Shown here: positions 1 to 7,962 of the stretch, piece by piece
Position numbering within the stretch: the first letter of the stretch is position 1
How the letters are laid out: the number at the start of each line of letters is the position of its first letter
NCBI RefSeq assembly: GCF_016901855.1
Contig: NZ_JACJKY010000011.1
Span: 1-64,000 of the forward strand
From: Merdimmobilis hominis
GTDB lineage: Bacteria; Bacillota; Clostridia; Oscillospirales; Ruminococcaceae
DNA length: 64,000 nucleotides
Direction of reading: 5' to 3'
Notes under the pieces: model-generated
Told to the model about the DNA's origin: nothing
The model's database searches: none
The model's input: the letters and a program-made list of their open reading frames with translations, nothing else
Translations under genes and position numbers: made by a program

Positions 1-97
1 ACTTTTTTCGAAGTTTTTTCGAGGTTTTCGCTCCCGCGACTCTCTCGATATTCCTTCTCATTTCCTTGTTTTTCCTGTCCTCCGTGACAGCTATATT

Positions 98-127
98 ATA
101 ATACCACACCCATCCCCACTTTGTCAA
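98..127 (-). promoter_or_regulatory. Sigma-A-type promoter firing off the left edge
   Basis: Read on the minus strand: -35 TTGACA, 18-bp spacer ending in TGG (extended -10), -10 TATTAT. It points away from sleB toward a gene beyond the left edge. A reading frame opening with ATG at 61 stays open to base 1 (about 20 codons, rich in Arg and Lys), but its ribosome site is poorly spaced, so I do not call a gene. The leader also carries a small CTGTC/GACAG hairpin around 74-89. Confidence 0.6.
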
Positions 128-169
128 CACCTTTTTTCAGAAAATTTGATCTTTTTTAAATGCAATGTT

Positions 170-199
170 TGCATAATCAAAAACACACCGGAAATGCTA
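170..199 (+). promoter_or_regulatory. Candidate sigma-G promoter of sleB
   Basis: TGCATA at 170-175, a 17-bp spacer, then AATGCTA at 193-199. This resembles the forespore sigma-G pattern (TGMATA, 17-18 bp, CATACTA-like) with five of seven -10 positions matching. sleB is a sigma-G gene in Bacillus subtilis, which fits. There is no sigma-A-like promoter on this strand between 1 and 237. The match is visual and not scored. Confidence 0.4.
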
Positions 200-237
200 T
201 CCATACACAATGAATTTGAAACGGAGGAGCGTATCTT

Positions 238-906
238 ATGAAACATCCGCTCATCAAAACCTTTTTCGCTCTCTTTCTGTGTGCCGTTACTGTGACTGTC
301 TTCGCACTGCGCGTTGATAACACGGCTTTGGCGCTTTCCAAAATGGGATCGCGCGGCACAGAAGTACGCGCCATTCAGGAAAAGCTGAAAGAACGCGGAT
401 TATATAAAGGAAGTGTGGACGGCATCTATGGAACACAGACACAGACTGCCGTAAAGCAATTTCAAAAACAGCAGGGACTGACACAGGACGGCATCGCCGG
501 CCCTGCTACCCTCAAACGATTGGGTATCACCATCGGTAAAATTCCGCCGGCAAACGAATCGAACGTCTATCTGCTCGCCCGCATTATCTCGGCAGAGGCA
601 CGCGGCGAACCATACAGCGGACAGGTTGCCGTCGGTGCCGTCATTTTAAACCGGATTGAACATCCATCCTTCCCCGACACGCTTTCGGGCGTCATCTATC
701 AAGAAGGCGCTTTCACCGCTATCGTGGACGGCCAGTTCAATGAACCGATTGCAGACTCTGCCTATCGCGCGGCACGCGACGCCTTAAACGGTCAGGACCC
801 AAGCGGCGGCGCCATCTATTATTATAACCCGGACAAGACCTCCAACCAGTGGATTCGCACCCGTCCGGTCATCAAACAAATCGGCGCACATCTTTTCTGC
901 TCGTAA
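238..906 (+). CDS. sleB: Spore cortex-lytic enzyme SleB
   Basis: This 222-residue protein has an N-terminal hydrophobic signal or anchor (residues 5-24), a peptidoglycan-binding domain (about 36-97, with the repeat-like GSRGTEV and DGIYGTQT patterns), and a SleB hydrolase_2 catalytic domain (about 108-222). The Glu in ISAEARGE (E120) is the likely catalytic acid, as in SleB lytic transglycosylases, and the chain ends in the typical IGAHLF motif. It would degrade muramic-lactam-containing spore cortex during germination. The start ATG follows GGAGG at a good distance. The usual partner gene ypeB does not follow; a 75-residue membrane protein does. Its presence with dpaAB elsewhere in the window supports an endospore former. 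Confidence 0.9.
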   Translation: MKHPLIKTFFALFLCAVTVTVFALRVDNTALALSKMGSRGTEVRAIQEKLKERGLYKGSVDGIYGTQTQTAVKQFQKQQGLTQDGIAGPATLKRLGITIGKIPPANESNVYLLARIISAEARGEPYSGQVAVGAVILNRIEHPSFPDTLSGVIYQEGAFTAIVDGQFNEPIADSAYRAARDALNGQDPSGGAIYYYNPDKTSNQWIRTRPVIKQIGAHLFCS

Positions 907-972
907 TACACTCTTCGACATGCTTTTTCTCGCTTTATTGGTATACTGTATCCATGCTGTGAAAGGATGTTG

Positions 973-1200
973 ATGGCTATGAAATCCCGCCCGCTCTTTT
1001 GGATTGTCTGTCTGATTGTTTGTCTTGTGATTATCATATCGGTGGTTGCGATTCCGCTCATCACCGGACAGCTCACTGTTTTCCTGCCGTCTCTCATGTT
1101 CTCTTCCCCGCACCTGCTTTTGTGGAGCGGGATTGCAGCAGGACTATGGGGCGCCGGCCGCATCCTTCTATTCGTTTATTCCAAACGGCATACCGAATAA
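973..1200 (+). CDS. Small membrane protein of unknown function
   Basis: This is a 75-residue protein with two predicted membrane segments (about residues 8-30 and 44-66) and a short basic C-terminus. I do not recognise a family. The start at 973 is preferred over 967 because GAAAGG lies six bases upstream. An extended -10 (TGGTATACT, about 939-947) just upstream may give it its own promoter, although no good -35 is seen. It sits 66 bp after sleB, in the position ypeB often has, and is followed by a strong terminator. A role linked to SleB is only a guess from position. Confidence 0.55.
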   Translation: MAMKSRPLFWIVCLIVCLVIIISVVAIPLITGQLTVFLPSLMFSSPHLLLWSGIAAGLWGAGRILLFVYSKRHTE

Positions 1201-1206
1201 TAAACA

Positions 1207-1240
1207 AAAACGCAGAGGAATGATTTCCTCTGCGTTTTTT
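1207..1240. terminator. Bidirectional intrinsic terminator
   Basis: The stem AACGCAGAGGAA / TTCCTCTGCGTT has a 4-base loop and is followed by six T on the plus strand and preceded by five A. It separates the sleB unit from the convergent GH125 gene. Confidence 0.85.
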
Positions 1241-1255
1241 ACGGTTTCGTATAAA

Positions 1256-2530
1256 TTATCGGTTCACGAGTGTTTCTACTGTCTGTGCAAACAGAGTATT
1301 TGCCCATGCAAACCATTCACGCGTAAAGTTTGCCGGATCGTTTACGTCAAAGCCCTCGTGCATGAAGTTCGTGCCGGCATGTGTGCGTGCAATCGTATCC
1401 ATGCATGTGCGGATTTCTTCCTCATCGGTGGAGGTGAGTGCCTGCATTGAAAGCGAAATATGCCAGATATAGTTATTCGGTGTATGCGGGCTGCCGATGC
1501 CTTTTGCCGCAGTTCCCTCATAATAATACGGATTCTCTTTCGAAAGGATGAACAGGCGGGTGTTCTGGTAGATCGGGTCGGATGCATCGCAGTAGCCAAG
1601 ATACGGAATCGCCAGAAGCGACGGCGAGTTTGCGTCGTCCATCAGATTGTAGTTGCCGAAACCATCTGTTTCATAAGCATACATTTTGCCGTATACCGGG
1701 TGTTCCACGATGCCGTAGGTCTGGATACCTTTGTCGATTTCTTTGGAAAGCTGTGTGCAGCGGTCTGCAAGCACTTCATCAGAGAAGCCCTCATGCGAAA
1801 GAACTGCCGCATAGCGCAGTGCAACAACCGCCATCATATTCGACGGAATCAGATAACCGTATTTGCAAGCATCATCGCTCGGACGGAATCCCGACCAGGT
1901 CATGCCGGTATTCGGATTAACCGGTGTGCCGCGGCCGTCGCACGGAAGCGTATCGCTCTCCGGGCAGTTTTCACGGATAAAGAAATAGCTGGTCTGATCG
2001 TGGTGCTGCTCGGCGGTAAACGTATTGACGATCGTTTCGATCATCTGATGAAGCGCCGGTGTGAAGATCGCACGGTCGCCGGTTTCTTTGAAATACTCAT
2101 AGCTAAGATACAGCGATGCACACAGCGAGTCAACCTCATATTTGCGCTCCCAGATCCAGCCGCTCTGCCAATCAGTGTGATCCGCATGACCGTCTTTGCT
2201 CTCTGCGGCATTAAATGCGTTGGAATACGGGTCCATGTTCACATAAAACGCGTGTTTCTCGATGATGCTGCGCAGAATTGCACGGAGCGACTCGTCCTCT
2301 TTTGCGTATTTGATATACGGTTTGACCTGTGCGGCACTGTCGCGCAGCCACATTGCCGGAATATCGCCGGTGATGACAAAATAGCTGCCGTCATCAAGCT
2401 GCTGCACGGTTGTTTCAATCGTATTCAAAAAGCACTGTTTGACAAGCGGTTTGAGTGCCGGAAACTGCTCGGCTGTTTTCTGCTCGAGCTCCTCTGCTTT
2501 TTTTAATAAAATCTCAGGAATCTGTGTCAT
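1256..2530 (-). CDS. Glycoside hydrolase family 125 (exo-alpha-1,6-mannosidase)
   Basis: The 424-residue protein matches the metal-independent GH125 family in length and sequence style, including IPAMWLRDSAAQV near residue 70 and a HTDWQSGWIWERKYEVDS block. Known members remove non-reducing alpha-1,6-linked mannose, for example from trimmed N-glycans. No signal peptide is seen, so it probably acts in the cytoplasm on imported oligosaccharides. The start at 2530 is chosen because AGGAGG lies seven bases upstream; the frame is open further but without a ribosome site. The gene is monocistronic, with a promoter at 2568-2596. ManA at 22.7 kb could take its mannose onward after phosphorylation. 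Confidence 0.88.
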   Translation of the reverse strand: MTQIPEILLKKAEELEQKTAEQFPALKPLVKQCFLNTIETTVQQLDDGSYFVITGDIPAMWLRDSAAQVKPYIKYAKEDESLRAILRSIIEKHAFYVNMDPYSNAFNAAESKDGHADHTDWQSGWIWERKYEVDSLCASLYLSYEYFKETGDRAIFTPALHQMIETIVNTFTAEQHHDQTSYFFIRENCPESDTLPCDGRGTPVNPNTGMTWSGFRPSDDACKYGYLIPSNMMAVVALRYAAVLSHEGFSDEVLADRCTQLSKEIDKGIQTYGIVEHPVYGKMYAYETDGFGNYNLMDDANSPSLLAIPYLGYCDASDPIYQNTRLFILSKENPYYYEGTAAKGIGSPHTPNNYIWHISLSMQALTSTDEEEIRTCMDTIARTHAGTNFMHEGFDVNDPANFTREWFAWANTLFAQTVETLVNR

Positions 2531-2567
2531 TCGACATCCTCCTATTTTTTTAAATTTCACATCGCGC

Positions 2568-2596
2568 ATTATAGCACATCAGAAAACAGGTTGCAA
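2568..2596 (-). promoter_or_regulatory. Promoter of the GH125 gene
   Basis: Minus-strand -35 TTGCAA, 17-bp spacer, -10 TATAAT. It lies about 40 bp upstream of the chosen start. Confidence 0.75.
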
Positions 2597-2608
2597 TCAC
2601 TTTTTGCA

Positions 2609-2650
2609 AACAAAAACGCACGAACCCAAATCGGATTCATGCGTTTTTCA
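2609..2650 (-). terminator. Terminator of the PrsA-like gene
   Basis: AAAACGCAcGAA and TTCaTGCGTTTT arms flank a short loop with an inner CC/GG pair. The T-run for the minus strand lies at 2609-2617, directly after the PrsA-like stop codon. Confidence 0.7.
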
Positions 2651-2660
2651 TTTTATTTGA

Positions 2661-3719
2661 TTAGCCCAGATTGATATTGCGCGGCGAATAGAAGTTTACT
2701 GCACCTTCATTGACGGTACGGTTTAAACCTTCTGTCCAGGATTCAACTTCTTTTACGAAATCGTCGCTCTTAACGTCGCCCAAGACAGTTTCGCGCATTT
2801 CCTCAAAGTTTTTCTCGTCCTCCATGACGTCATAGCGTTTTACAATGTAGAACGTGTCATCTTCTTCGAGTAGTTTTGCCTCGCCGCCTGCTTCCAGATC
2901 AAAAATAGATTTTACGAGTTTTTCAGACGGAGAAGTCGATTCAACATGGACATAGGTCTTTGTTTCATCATCTTCTTCGATGACATCGTCTTCGTCCTCG
3001 TCGTCATGCTCGGTATCAGCCAGCATGTGTGTTGCCATGTCGCGGACTTCATTGAATGTTTTTTCGCCGGAGTTAATCAGATCAACATATTCCTGTGCTT
3101 TCTTTTCGCGCTCTTCATTTTCGGTTTTCTGCTCATCAGTCAGATCATCACCGGTATTCAGCGTGATCGAGAAAATATTGATGCTTGCGAAGTTGTCTTT
3201 GAAGTGCTGCTCGAGCTGTTCAACCGGAACTTCCTCAAGACCGCCCTCGCCATAATATTTCATAAAGATTTTCTGGCGTTTCTGCTGTGTTTCGACAAGT
3301 TTCTGGTACGATGTTTTGCCGACGCCGTTTTCTTCGTACATTGCGCCGTACATTTCCCAAACGCTGTCAACCGAGTTTTTCACTTCGTTTTCTTCCGACT
3401 CTGTCAGCGAAAGACCCAGTTCGTCAAATTTGCGGTTGGTCACGATATATTCGTCTGCCATTTCAAGTGCCTTGTCTTTGATCCACTGCTCGGTTGTCTT
3501 GTCATCCAATGTCTGATCAAACAGATCTTTTGTGGAATCATAGTCCTCGTGCGAAGACACCTGTGTATAAGCGCTGATGGTAAATGCAATATACAAACCG
3601 CCGCTTATTTTCTCACCGTCATAATCATACACCCAACTTGTATCGCCGCTGCATGCGGTAAACGGCAAAATCATGCAGACAGCCAAAACTGCCGCAACGA
3701 TTCGCGAAAAGATTTTCAT
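2661..3719 (-). CDS. PrsA/SurA-like foldase lipoprotein with acidic insert
   Basis: The 352-residue protein starts with a lipoprotein signal peptide (residues 1-22) ending in FTAC, so Cys23 is probably lipidated and the protein anchored outside the membrane. A SurA/PrsA-like helical N-terminus is followed by a degenerate parvulin-like region (about 165-300), recognisable from the INIFSITL strand, the INSGEKTFNEV helix and the final TFYIVKRYDV strand. The middle of that domain is replaced by a very acidic stretch (residues 237-252, almost all Asp and Glu). It is likely a secretion chaperone; isomerase activity is doubtful. The start at 3719 is chosen for the signal peptide and an AGGGGG site. 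Single-gene unit. Confidence 0.75.
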   Translation of the reverse strand: MKIFSRIVAAVLAVCMILPFTACSGDTSWVYDYDGEKISGGLYIAFTISAYTQVSSHEDYDSTKDLFDQTLDDKTTEQWIKDKALEMADEYIVTNRKFDELGLSLTESEENEVKNSVDSVWEMYGAMYEENGVGKTSYQKLVETQQKRQKIFMKYYGEGGLEEVPVEQLEQHFKDNFASINIFSITLNTGDDLTDEQKTENEEREKKAQEYVDLINSGEKTFNEVRDMATHMLADTEHDDEDEDDVIEEDDETKTYVHVESTSPSEKLVKSIFDLEAGGEAKLLEEDDTFYIVKRYDVMEDEKNFEEMRETVLGDVKSDDFVKEVESWTEGLNRTVNEGAVNFYSPRNINLG

Positions 3720-3783
3720 TTGCTGATTCCCCCTGTGTGGTTGTTCGTTTGTTTGTTTCGGCCAAAAGCGAGCCGCTTTTTTT

Positions 3784-3812
3784 ATTATACACACACCTTG
3801 CACGAATAGCAA
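3784..3812 (-). promoter_or_regulatory. Promoter of the PrsA-like gene
   Basis: Minus-strand -35 TTGCTA, 17-bp spacer, perfect -10 TATAAT. A second TTGACA lies further upstream but at an unusable distance. Confidence 0.75.
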
Positions 3813-3856
3813 GCCATTTTTTGATTTTATTTTTGTCAACTTGACATTCTTTCCGT

Positions 3857-3904
3857 AAAAAAAACAGACACACCCACCGCGAGCCTGCGGCAGATTGTGT
3901 CTGT
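3857..3904 (-). terminator. Terminator of the hydrogenase-sensor operon
   Basis: ACAGACACA / TGTGTCTGT arms enclose a 23-base region with its own CCGC/GCGG pair, followed on the minus strand by seven T. It lies 12 bp after the CoaX-like stop codon and ends the operon that starts near 8.8 kb. Confidence 0.85.
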
Positions 3905-3915
3905 ACAATTATTTT

Positions 3916-4701
3916 TTAAGAATCGACATGCATACGCTTCGTATTTCGCTTGTAGATCGCATACAATCCATGCAGCGAAAGATATTCGTCGATCATCACC
4001 GAAAGGCGGCAGCATGGCGCAATCGCGTTTGCCATTCTGCCGGTCAGAATGACGTGTGCCGGCTGACCGAGCTCGGCTTCAATGCGCGACACCATTCCTT
4101 CCAGCATAGACGCTGTGCCGTACAGCGCACCTGACAGCATGGAATCGACGGAATTTGTACCGATTACATGGTCGATCTGCGCAAATTCAACACTCGGCAA
4201 AAGCGCCGACGACCGCGACAGCGCATCGAGCGAAATCGAAACGCCTGCCAAAATCGAAACTCCCAGGAAACTGCCGTTTTTATCGAGCACGGAAAGCTTT
4301 GTCACCGCGCCCAAATCGGCGATGATGCAGGGCATGCTGCCTTTTTTCAGTGCGCCGACAGCTGCCGACACAAGATCTGCGCCGAGGATTGCCGGATCAT
4401 CGATTTTGATATTCAGCCCTGTTTTGATACCGGGTGAAACAACGAGCACCGGTCCGTTTACAATCCGGGCAGCCGCCTCTTTCCAAACAGAGGCGAGCGG
4501 CGGCACCACGCTTGCAATAATCGCGCCGTCAAGCGGTTCGAATGAACAGCCGTTTAACATCAGCAGGTTATTGAGCAAAACGGTATATTCATCCGCCGTT
4601 TTCGAAAGGTCGGTGCCGATGCGCGATGTAAACCGGCGCTTATCCTGCACAAATCCGCCGATCACGCTGTCTGCGTTGCCCACCTGTATTGTCAGCACCA
4701 T
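3916..4701 (-). CDS. CoaX-like (type III pantothenate kinase family) protein with degenerate motifs
   Basis: The 261-residue protein aligns by eye over its whole length with CoaX, a member of the ASKHA superfamily that phosphorylates pantothenate. Family landmarks are present but altered: the N-terminal DxGNT reads QVGNA, so the conserved Asp6 is Gln (codon CAG); GADR reads GADL (107-110), losing the substrate-binding Arg; DxGTATT reads DLGAVTK (129-135); and the late TGG reads TGR. The Asp residues of GAD and DLG remain. The ribosome site is GGGAGGAA. It lies 28 bp after the PP2C gene and is the last gene of the sensor operon. I infer loss of kinase activity or a new role; a true pantothenate kinase should exist elsewhere. 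Confidence 0.78.
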   Translation of the reverse strand: MVLTIQVGNADSVIGGFVQDKRRFTSRIGTDLSKTADEYTVLLNNLLMLNGCSFEPLDGAIIASVVPPLASVWKEAAARIVNGPVLVVSPGIKTGLNIKIDDPAILGADLVSAAVGALKKGSMPCIIADLGAVTKLSVLDKNGSFLGVSILAGVSISLDALSRSSALLPSVEFAQIDHVIGTNSVDSMLSGALYGTASMLEGMVSRIEAELGQPAHVILTGRMANAIAPCCRLSVMIDEYLSLHGLYAIYKRNTKRMHVDS

Positions 4702-4729
4702 GGCTTTGCTTCCTCCCGTTTCTTTGTTC

Positions 4730-5899
4730 TCAGAAAAATTCCATCGTCACTTTTTTGCCTGTTTTCTCGAGCTCATGCGCAAGCTCTTTGATAAGGTTTA
4801 ATTTTAAGCCGAGCGAAACCGGCATGCCCGGGTTCTGGTGCGCAGGGTTCAACGCCTGACCGACCAAGAACCGCACCTCTGTGCACTCCTCCAGCAGCAG
4901 CTTGCACAGTTTCGATGCACCGTCTTTTTTGTTTAAGACAAAATCCAAGCTGTGGCCGTCGCCTGCGGTGTACTCTTTGATATAATCGACACATTTGCCG
5001 ATCGTGAGCACACCCTCCGTCACAAGATCGATGCCCGGAATCCGTGCCACCGGCGGCACTGCCGGGTTTTCATAGTCAATCATGACCTCGACGTCCTTGC
5101 CGGTCACCTTCGAAACAATCTGCGAAGTCGTACCGCCGCAGACCACCTTTTTGCCTTTTGAATACATAAGCTTGTCAACGACCACGCGGTCAAGCTCCTT
5201 GTTCATCGGCGGGCCGACCATGACCGTTGCCGGCATCGACTCTTTTATGCGCATGGCACACACGGTCGAATCGTCGCCCGGTTTGTCCATATACAAGGCG
5301 TTGACGCTGCCTAAAAGCTTATGCACCATTGCACGCGGCGAAATCTCTGGCTCGTAGTTTTCCTCGATATAGCGGACAATGTTGTCATACTGCCAACCGA
5401 GATCCAAAAGCCGTCCGACGCCTGCATGCACCACGCCGTCCGAAAACGAAATGAGCATATCGCCGGGATCTGCCGTAAACTGACTGACAAAAATCTGTTT
5501 GCCGTCCAAGCACAGTTCCTTGCGCTCGATCGGCCAGACCACATGTTCATGGATATAAACGGTGAGCGGATTGTCAAACTCCGCCAAATACACCGAGCCG
5601 TCCCGATCGACCTTGACGATCGTAAATGTCGAATATGCGACACCGCGTTCCGAGCAGACCGGAAGCGTGCTCGCAATCGTTTCGACTGCTTCATCGAGCG
5701 AAGACCCCTCGGCGAGCATCGTCGCGATGATCTTACTCGTCAGCGAAGAGAGAATATTGGCTTTGACACCGCTGCCAAGCCCGTCTGCCAGCACCATCAG
5801 GAAAAAATCGTCCTGCCGCACAATCTCCACCTTATCGCCGCAGAGCTCTTCGCCGTCGTGAAACAGACTTTCCCATACTGCATCAATAAAAAGTTTCAT
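4730..5899 (-). CDS. SpoIIE-family PP2C protein phosphatase
   Basis: The 389-residue soluble protein has a SpoIIE/PP2C domain in about residues 5-220, with the metal-binding DGLGSG (39-44), the FSDGV motif (Asp154) and GDDSTV (Asp209, Asp210) all intact, so phosphatase activity on Ser/Thr phosphoproteins is expected. The C-terminal 170 residues form a second domain that I cannot assign. Unlike true SpoIIE it has no membrane segments. It follows the [FeFe]-hydrogenase-like sensor by 43 bp; this pairing defines the PP2C-linked class of sensory group C hydrogenases. I infer that the hydrogenase-like protein controls the phosphatase. Confidence 0.85.
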   Translation of the reverse strand: MKLFIDAVWESLFHDGEELCGDKVEIVRQDDFFLMVLADGLGSGVKANILSSLTSKIIATMLAEGSSLDEAVETIASTLPVCSERGVAYSTFTIVKVDRDGSVYLAEFDNPLTVYIHEHVVWPIERKELCLDGKQIFVSQFTADPGDMLISFSDGVVHAGVGRLLDLGWQYDNIVRYIEENYEPEISPRAMVHKLLGSVNALYMDKPGDDSTVCAMRIKESMPATVMVGPPMNKELDRVVVDKLMYSKGKKVVCGGTTSQIVSKVTGKDVEVMIDYENPAVPPVARIPGIDLVTEGVLTIGKCVDYIKEYTAGDGHSLDFVLNKKDGASKLCKLLLEECTEVRFLVGQALNPAHQNPGMPVSLGLKLNLIKELAHELEKTGKKVTMEFF

Positions 5900-5942
5900 G
5901 TTCTCACCTTATTCTGCCGAATCCGGCTGTGATTGTGCATGG

Positions 5943-7643
5943 TTATTCGGAAATTTCCTCGATATCTTCGATCGAGCGTTTGAGCCGCGTGAGCGCCACC
6001 TTTGTTTCGGCAGTCGTTTCACCGAGCAGACTTGCAATCTCCTGTGCGACACGCATCTGCTTTTCGATGACGTTCTGCGCCACGTTCACGGTGGACATTC
6101 TCAGATTGTTGAGCTGATCCTTGTTTGCTTCCTCATCGGAGATATCCTTTGCAAACGCAATGAACATATCGTTCTGCGGCAGATAGACCATACTCAGCTC
6201 CAGACGGATTTTTTCGTTTGCGCCCTCGATCTTTTTGACGATCGTGCGCTTATAGTCACGTGCTTCATCAAAGGCCGTTTCGCCGTACAACGCCGGAATC
6301 ATCTGGCCGATAATCTCCGCACGGTCAACGCCGAACAGTTCCTCTGCTTTCGGATTAAGCTCTGTAACGTTCATGTCGGCGTCAAACGCGACGATGCCGT
6401 TCGGCGAATGCGCAATAATCATCGACGACTTGTTCTCCGCCTGCTCGCGCAAAAACGGCAGACACATCGTCACGTCCGCTTTTCCGTTATAGACAGCGAT
6501 TGCCTTTTCACGGCAGGTCGCATAGCCGCAGCTGCCGCAGTTTAACTCATCTTCCGGCGTCATCTTGCCAAACCGCGCAAGAATGCTGCGCATCTCTTCC
6601 TCGGTCGGCATTTTTAATTTCACTTCGCGGTTTGCAAACACACGCGGAAGCGGCGCCTCGAGCTTTGCAGATTCTGCCGGCGTCTGATCGACCGCAGCCG
6701 GCTTGTCAGAAAGCATCATCGTCGAACGAATCAGGCTCTTGCGCTCCTTGCGCATGATCGGGCCGCCGATGCAGCCGCCTGCGCAGATATTCGCCTCGAC
6801 AAAGATGTGTTCCATCTTATCCTCGGACATCGACTGGAAAAATTCCATACAGCGGTCGATGCCGTCGACTGCCACCGGCGTATAGCCGGAGAATTCACGA
6901 ATCGTTTTGATGATGCCCTCCTGCTTCGGATAAATCCGCATCACCGGTTCGCACACGCCGTGTGCATCAGGGTCATCGGCTTCGATCGTGATGCCCTCCT
7001 CCGCAAACCATTTGTTGATATCACGGTAGTTTAACACGATATCGACCATGCCGCCTGCCAGCGGGTCCTCCGCCTCGTGCATTTTCGACAGACACGGCCC
7101 GATAAATACGACATAAATATCGCCGTACGCCTCACGCATCAAACGGGCATGCGCCATCATCGGCGACGAAACGGGCGCAAGCATCGGTAAAAGCTGCGGG
7201 AAATGCTGTTCAATCAGCATGACAACCGACGAACAGGCAGTGGCGATGATGTTGTTCATCTGACCGCTCTGCATCAGCTTTTCGTATTCATGCGACACCT
7301 TCGCCGCACCGATTGCCGTTTCCTCCACGCCTGCAAAGCCGAGCTTTTTGAGCGCGGCACTCATCTTCTGAAAATCGCTCGTCCCGAAAAATCCGGTATA
7401 CGACGGCGCTAAGCTCACATAGACCGGTTTGCCGCTTTTGATGAGTTCTTTGACGAGCGGCGCATTATGGCGCACATATTTTGCACCGCGCGGACATGTT
7501 TCCATACACGTGCCGCAGAGCACGCACGCATCTTCAATAATTTCTGTTTTCGCATTTTTAAACTCGATTGCCTTCAGCGGACATTCACGGATACATTTAA
7601 AGCAGTTTTGGCAGTTTTGCGCATTTAACTTGATAATATTCAT
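5943..7643 (-). CDS. Sensory-type (group C) [FeFe]-hydrogenase with PAS domain
   Basis: The 566-residue protein begins with two [4Fe-4S] ferredoxin motifs (Cys 11/14/17/21 and 40/43/46/50). The H-cluster domain has all four cluster-ligand Cys: Cys137 in TACSS, Cys184 in GPCLSKMHE, Cys287 and Cys291 in CAGGCIGG. As in described sensory enzymes, the proton-relay Cys is Ala136 and the usual Met of MPC is Gly182. A four-Cys cluster motif follows (Cys369, 372, 377, 394), then a PAS domain (about 405-510) and a helical tail (515-566). It probably senses hydrogen or redox state and signals to the adjacent phosphatase. Start at 7643 is chosen for GGGGGG upstream. Maturases HydE, HydF and HydG are not in the window. 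Confidence 0.88.
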   Translation of the reverse strand: MNIIKLNAQNCQNCFKCIRECPLKAIEFKNAKTEIIEDACVLCGTCMETCPRGAKYVRHNAPLVKELIKSGKPVYVSLAPSYTGFFGTSDFQKMSAALKKLGFAGVEETAIGAAKVSHEYEKLMQSGQMNNIIATACSSVVMLIEQHFPQLLPMLAPVSSPMMAHARLMREAYGDIYVVFIGPCLSKMHEAEDPLAGGMVDIVLNYRDINKWFAEEGITIEADDPDAHGVCEPVMRIYPKQEGIIKTIREFSGYTPVAVDGIDRCMEFFQSMSEDKMEHIFVEANICAGGCIGGPIMRKERKSLIRSTMMLSDKPAAVDQTPAESAKLEAPLPRVFANREVKLKMPTEEEMRSILARFGKMTPEDELNCGSCGYATCREKAIAVYNGKADVTMCLPFLREQAENKSSMIIAHSPNGIVAFDADMNVTELNPKAEELFGVDRAEIIGQMIPALYGETAFDEARDYKRTIVKKIEGANEKIRLELSMVYLPQNDMFIAFAKDISDEEANKDQLNNLRMSTVNVAQNVIEKQMRVAQEIASLLGETTAETKVALTRLKRSIEDIEEISE

Positions 7644-7658
7644 TGTTGTCCCCCCGAG

Positions 7659-7683
7659 AAAAAAGGCGAAACCTCGCCCTTTC
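7659..7683 (-). terminator. Intercistronic terminator-like hairpin
   Basis: On the minus strand an AAAGG(G)CGA / TCGCCTTT stem with one bulged G is followed by a run of T. It sits between the [2Fe-2S] gene and the hydrogenase gene inside the operon, so it may lower expression of the downstream genes. It could also be a partial terminator. Confidence 0.5.
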
Positions 7684-7686
7684 ACC

Positions 7687-7956
7687 TTATGCGTTTGCTT
7701 CTTTTTCTTTCTGTGCGAGCGGATAGATCTTCTCATAGAACACGCTCTCCGCGTTGCTGAATCCGACGTTGTTGACCGGTTCGCCGTTTACGGTGGTTGC
7801 GATGCCGTTTAAGCAGCATCCAAGGCAGAACGACGCTTTGAGTTTGACCACATCCGACAGATTGTTCTGGGAGATGAGTTGTTCAAACGTTTTGACCACC
7901 TGATACGAACCTTTCATGTGACATGAACTTCCGACACAAACTTTGACTTCTACCAT
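7687..7956 (-). CDS. Thioredoxin-fold [2Fe-2S] ferredoxin
   Basis: The 89-residue protein has the NuoE/HydC-like thioredoxin-fold [2Fe-2S] pattern: CVGSSC at residues 7-12 and CLGCC about 32 residues later, then CLNG-like and GEPV turns. It would carry one [2Fe-2S] cluster and pass electrons. It starts six bases after the methyltransferase stop, and its AAAGGAG site lies inside the end of that gene, so the two are translationally linked. Together with the hydrogenase-like and PP2C genes it forms a conserved clostridial trio; it probably exchanges electrons with the sensor. Confidence 0.85.
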   Translation of the reverse strand: MVEVKVCVGSSCHMKGSYQVVKTFEQLISQNNLSDVVKLKASFCLGCCLNGIATTVNGEPVNNVGFSNAESVFYEKIYPLAQKEKEANA

Positions 7957-7962
7957 AACAAA

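Noticed and set aside
1-61. Possible gene start (ATG at 61, minus strand) leaving the window
   Set aside because: Only about 20 codons are visible and the ribosome site is badly spaced; the promoter upstream is kept instead.
1460-2506. Long plus-strand open frame (348 codons) opposite the GH125 gene
   Set aside because: It is antisense to a gene with a clear family match and ribosome site, and its translation is Cys/His/Arg-rich with no recognisable domain.
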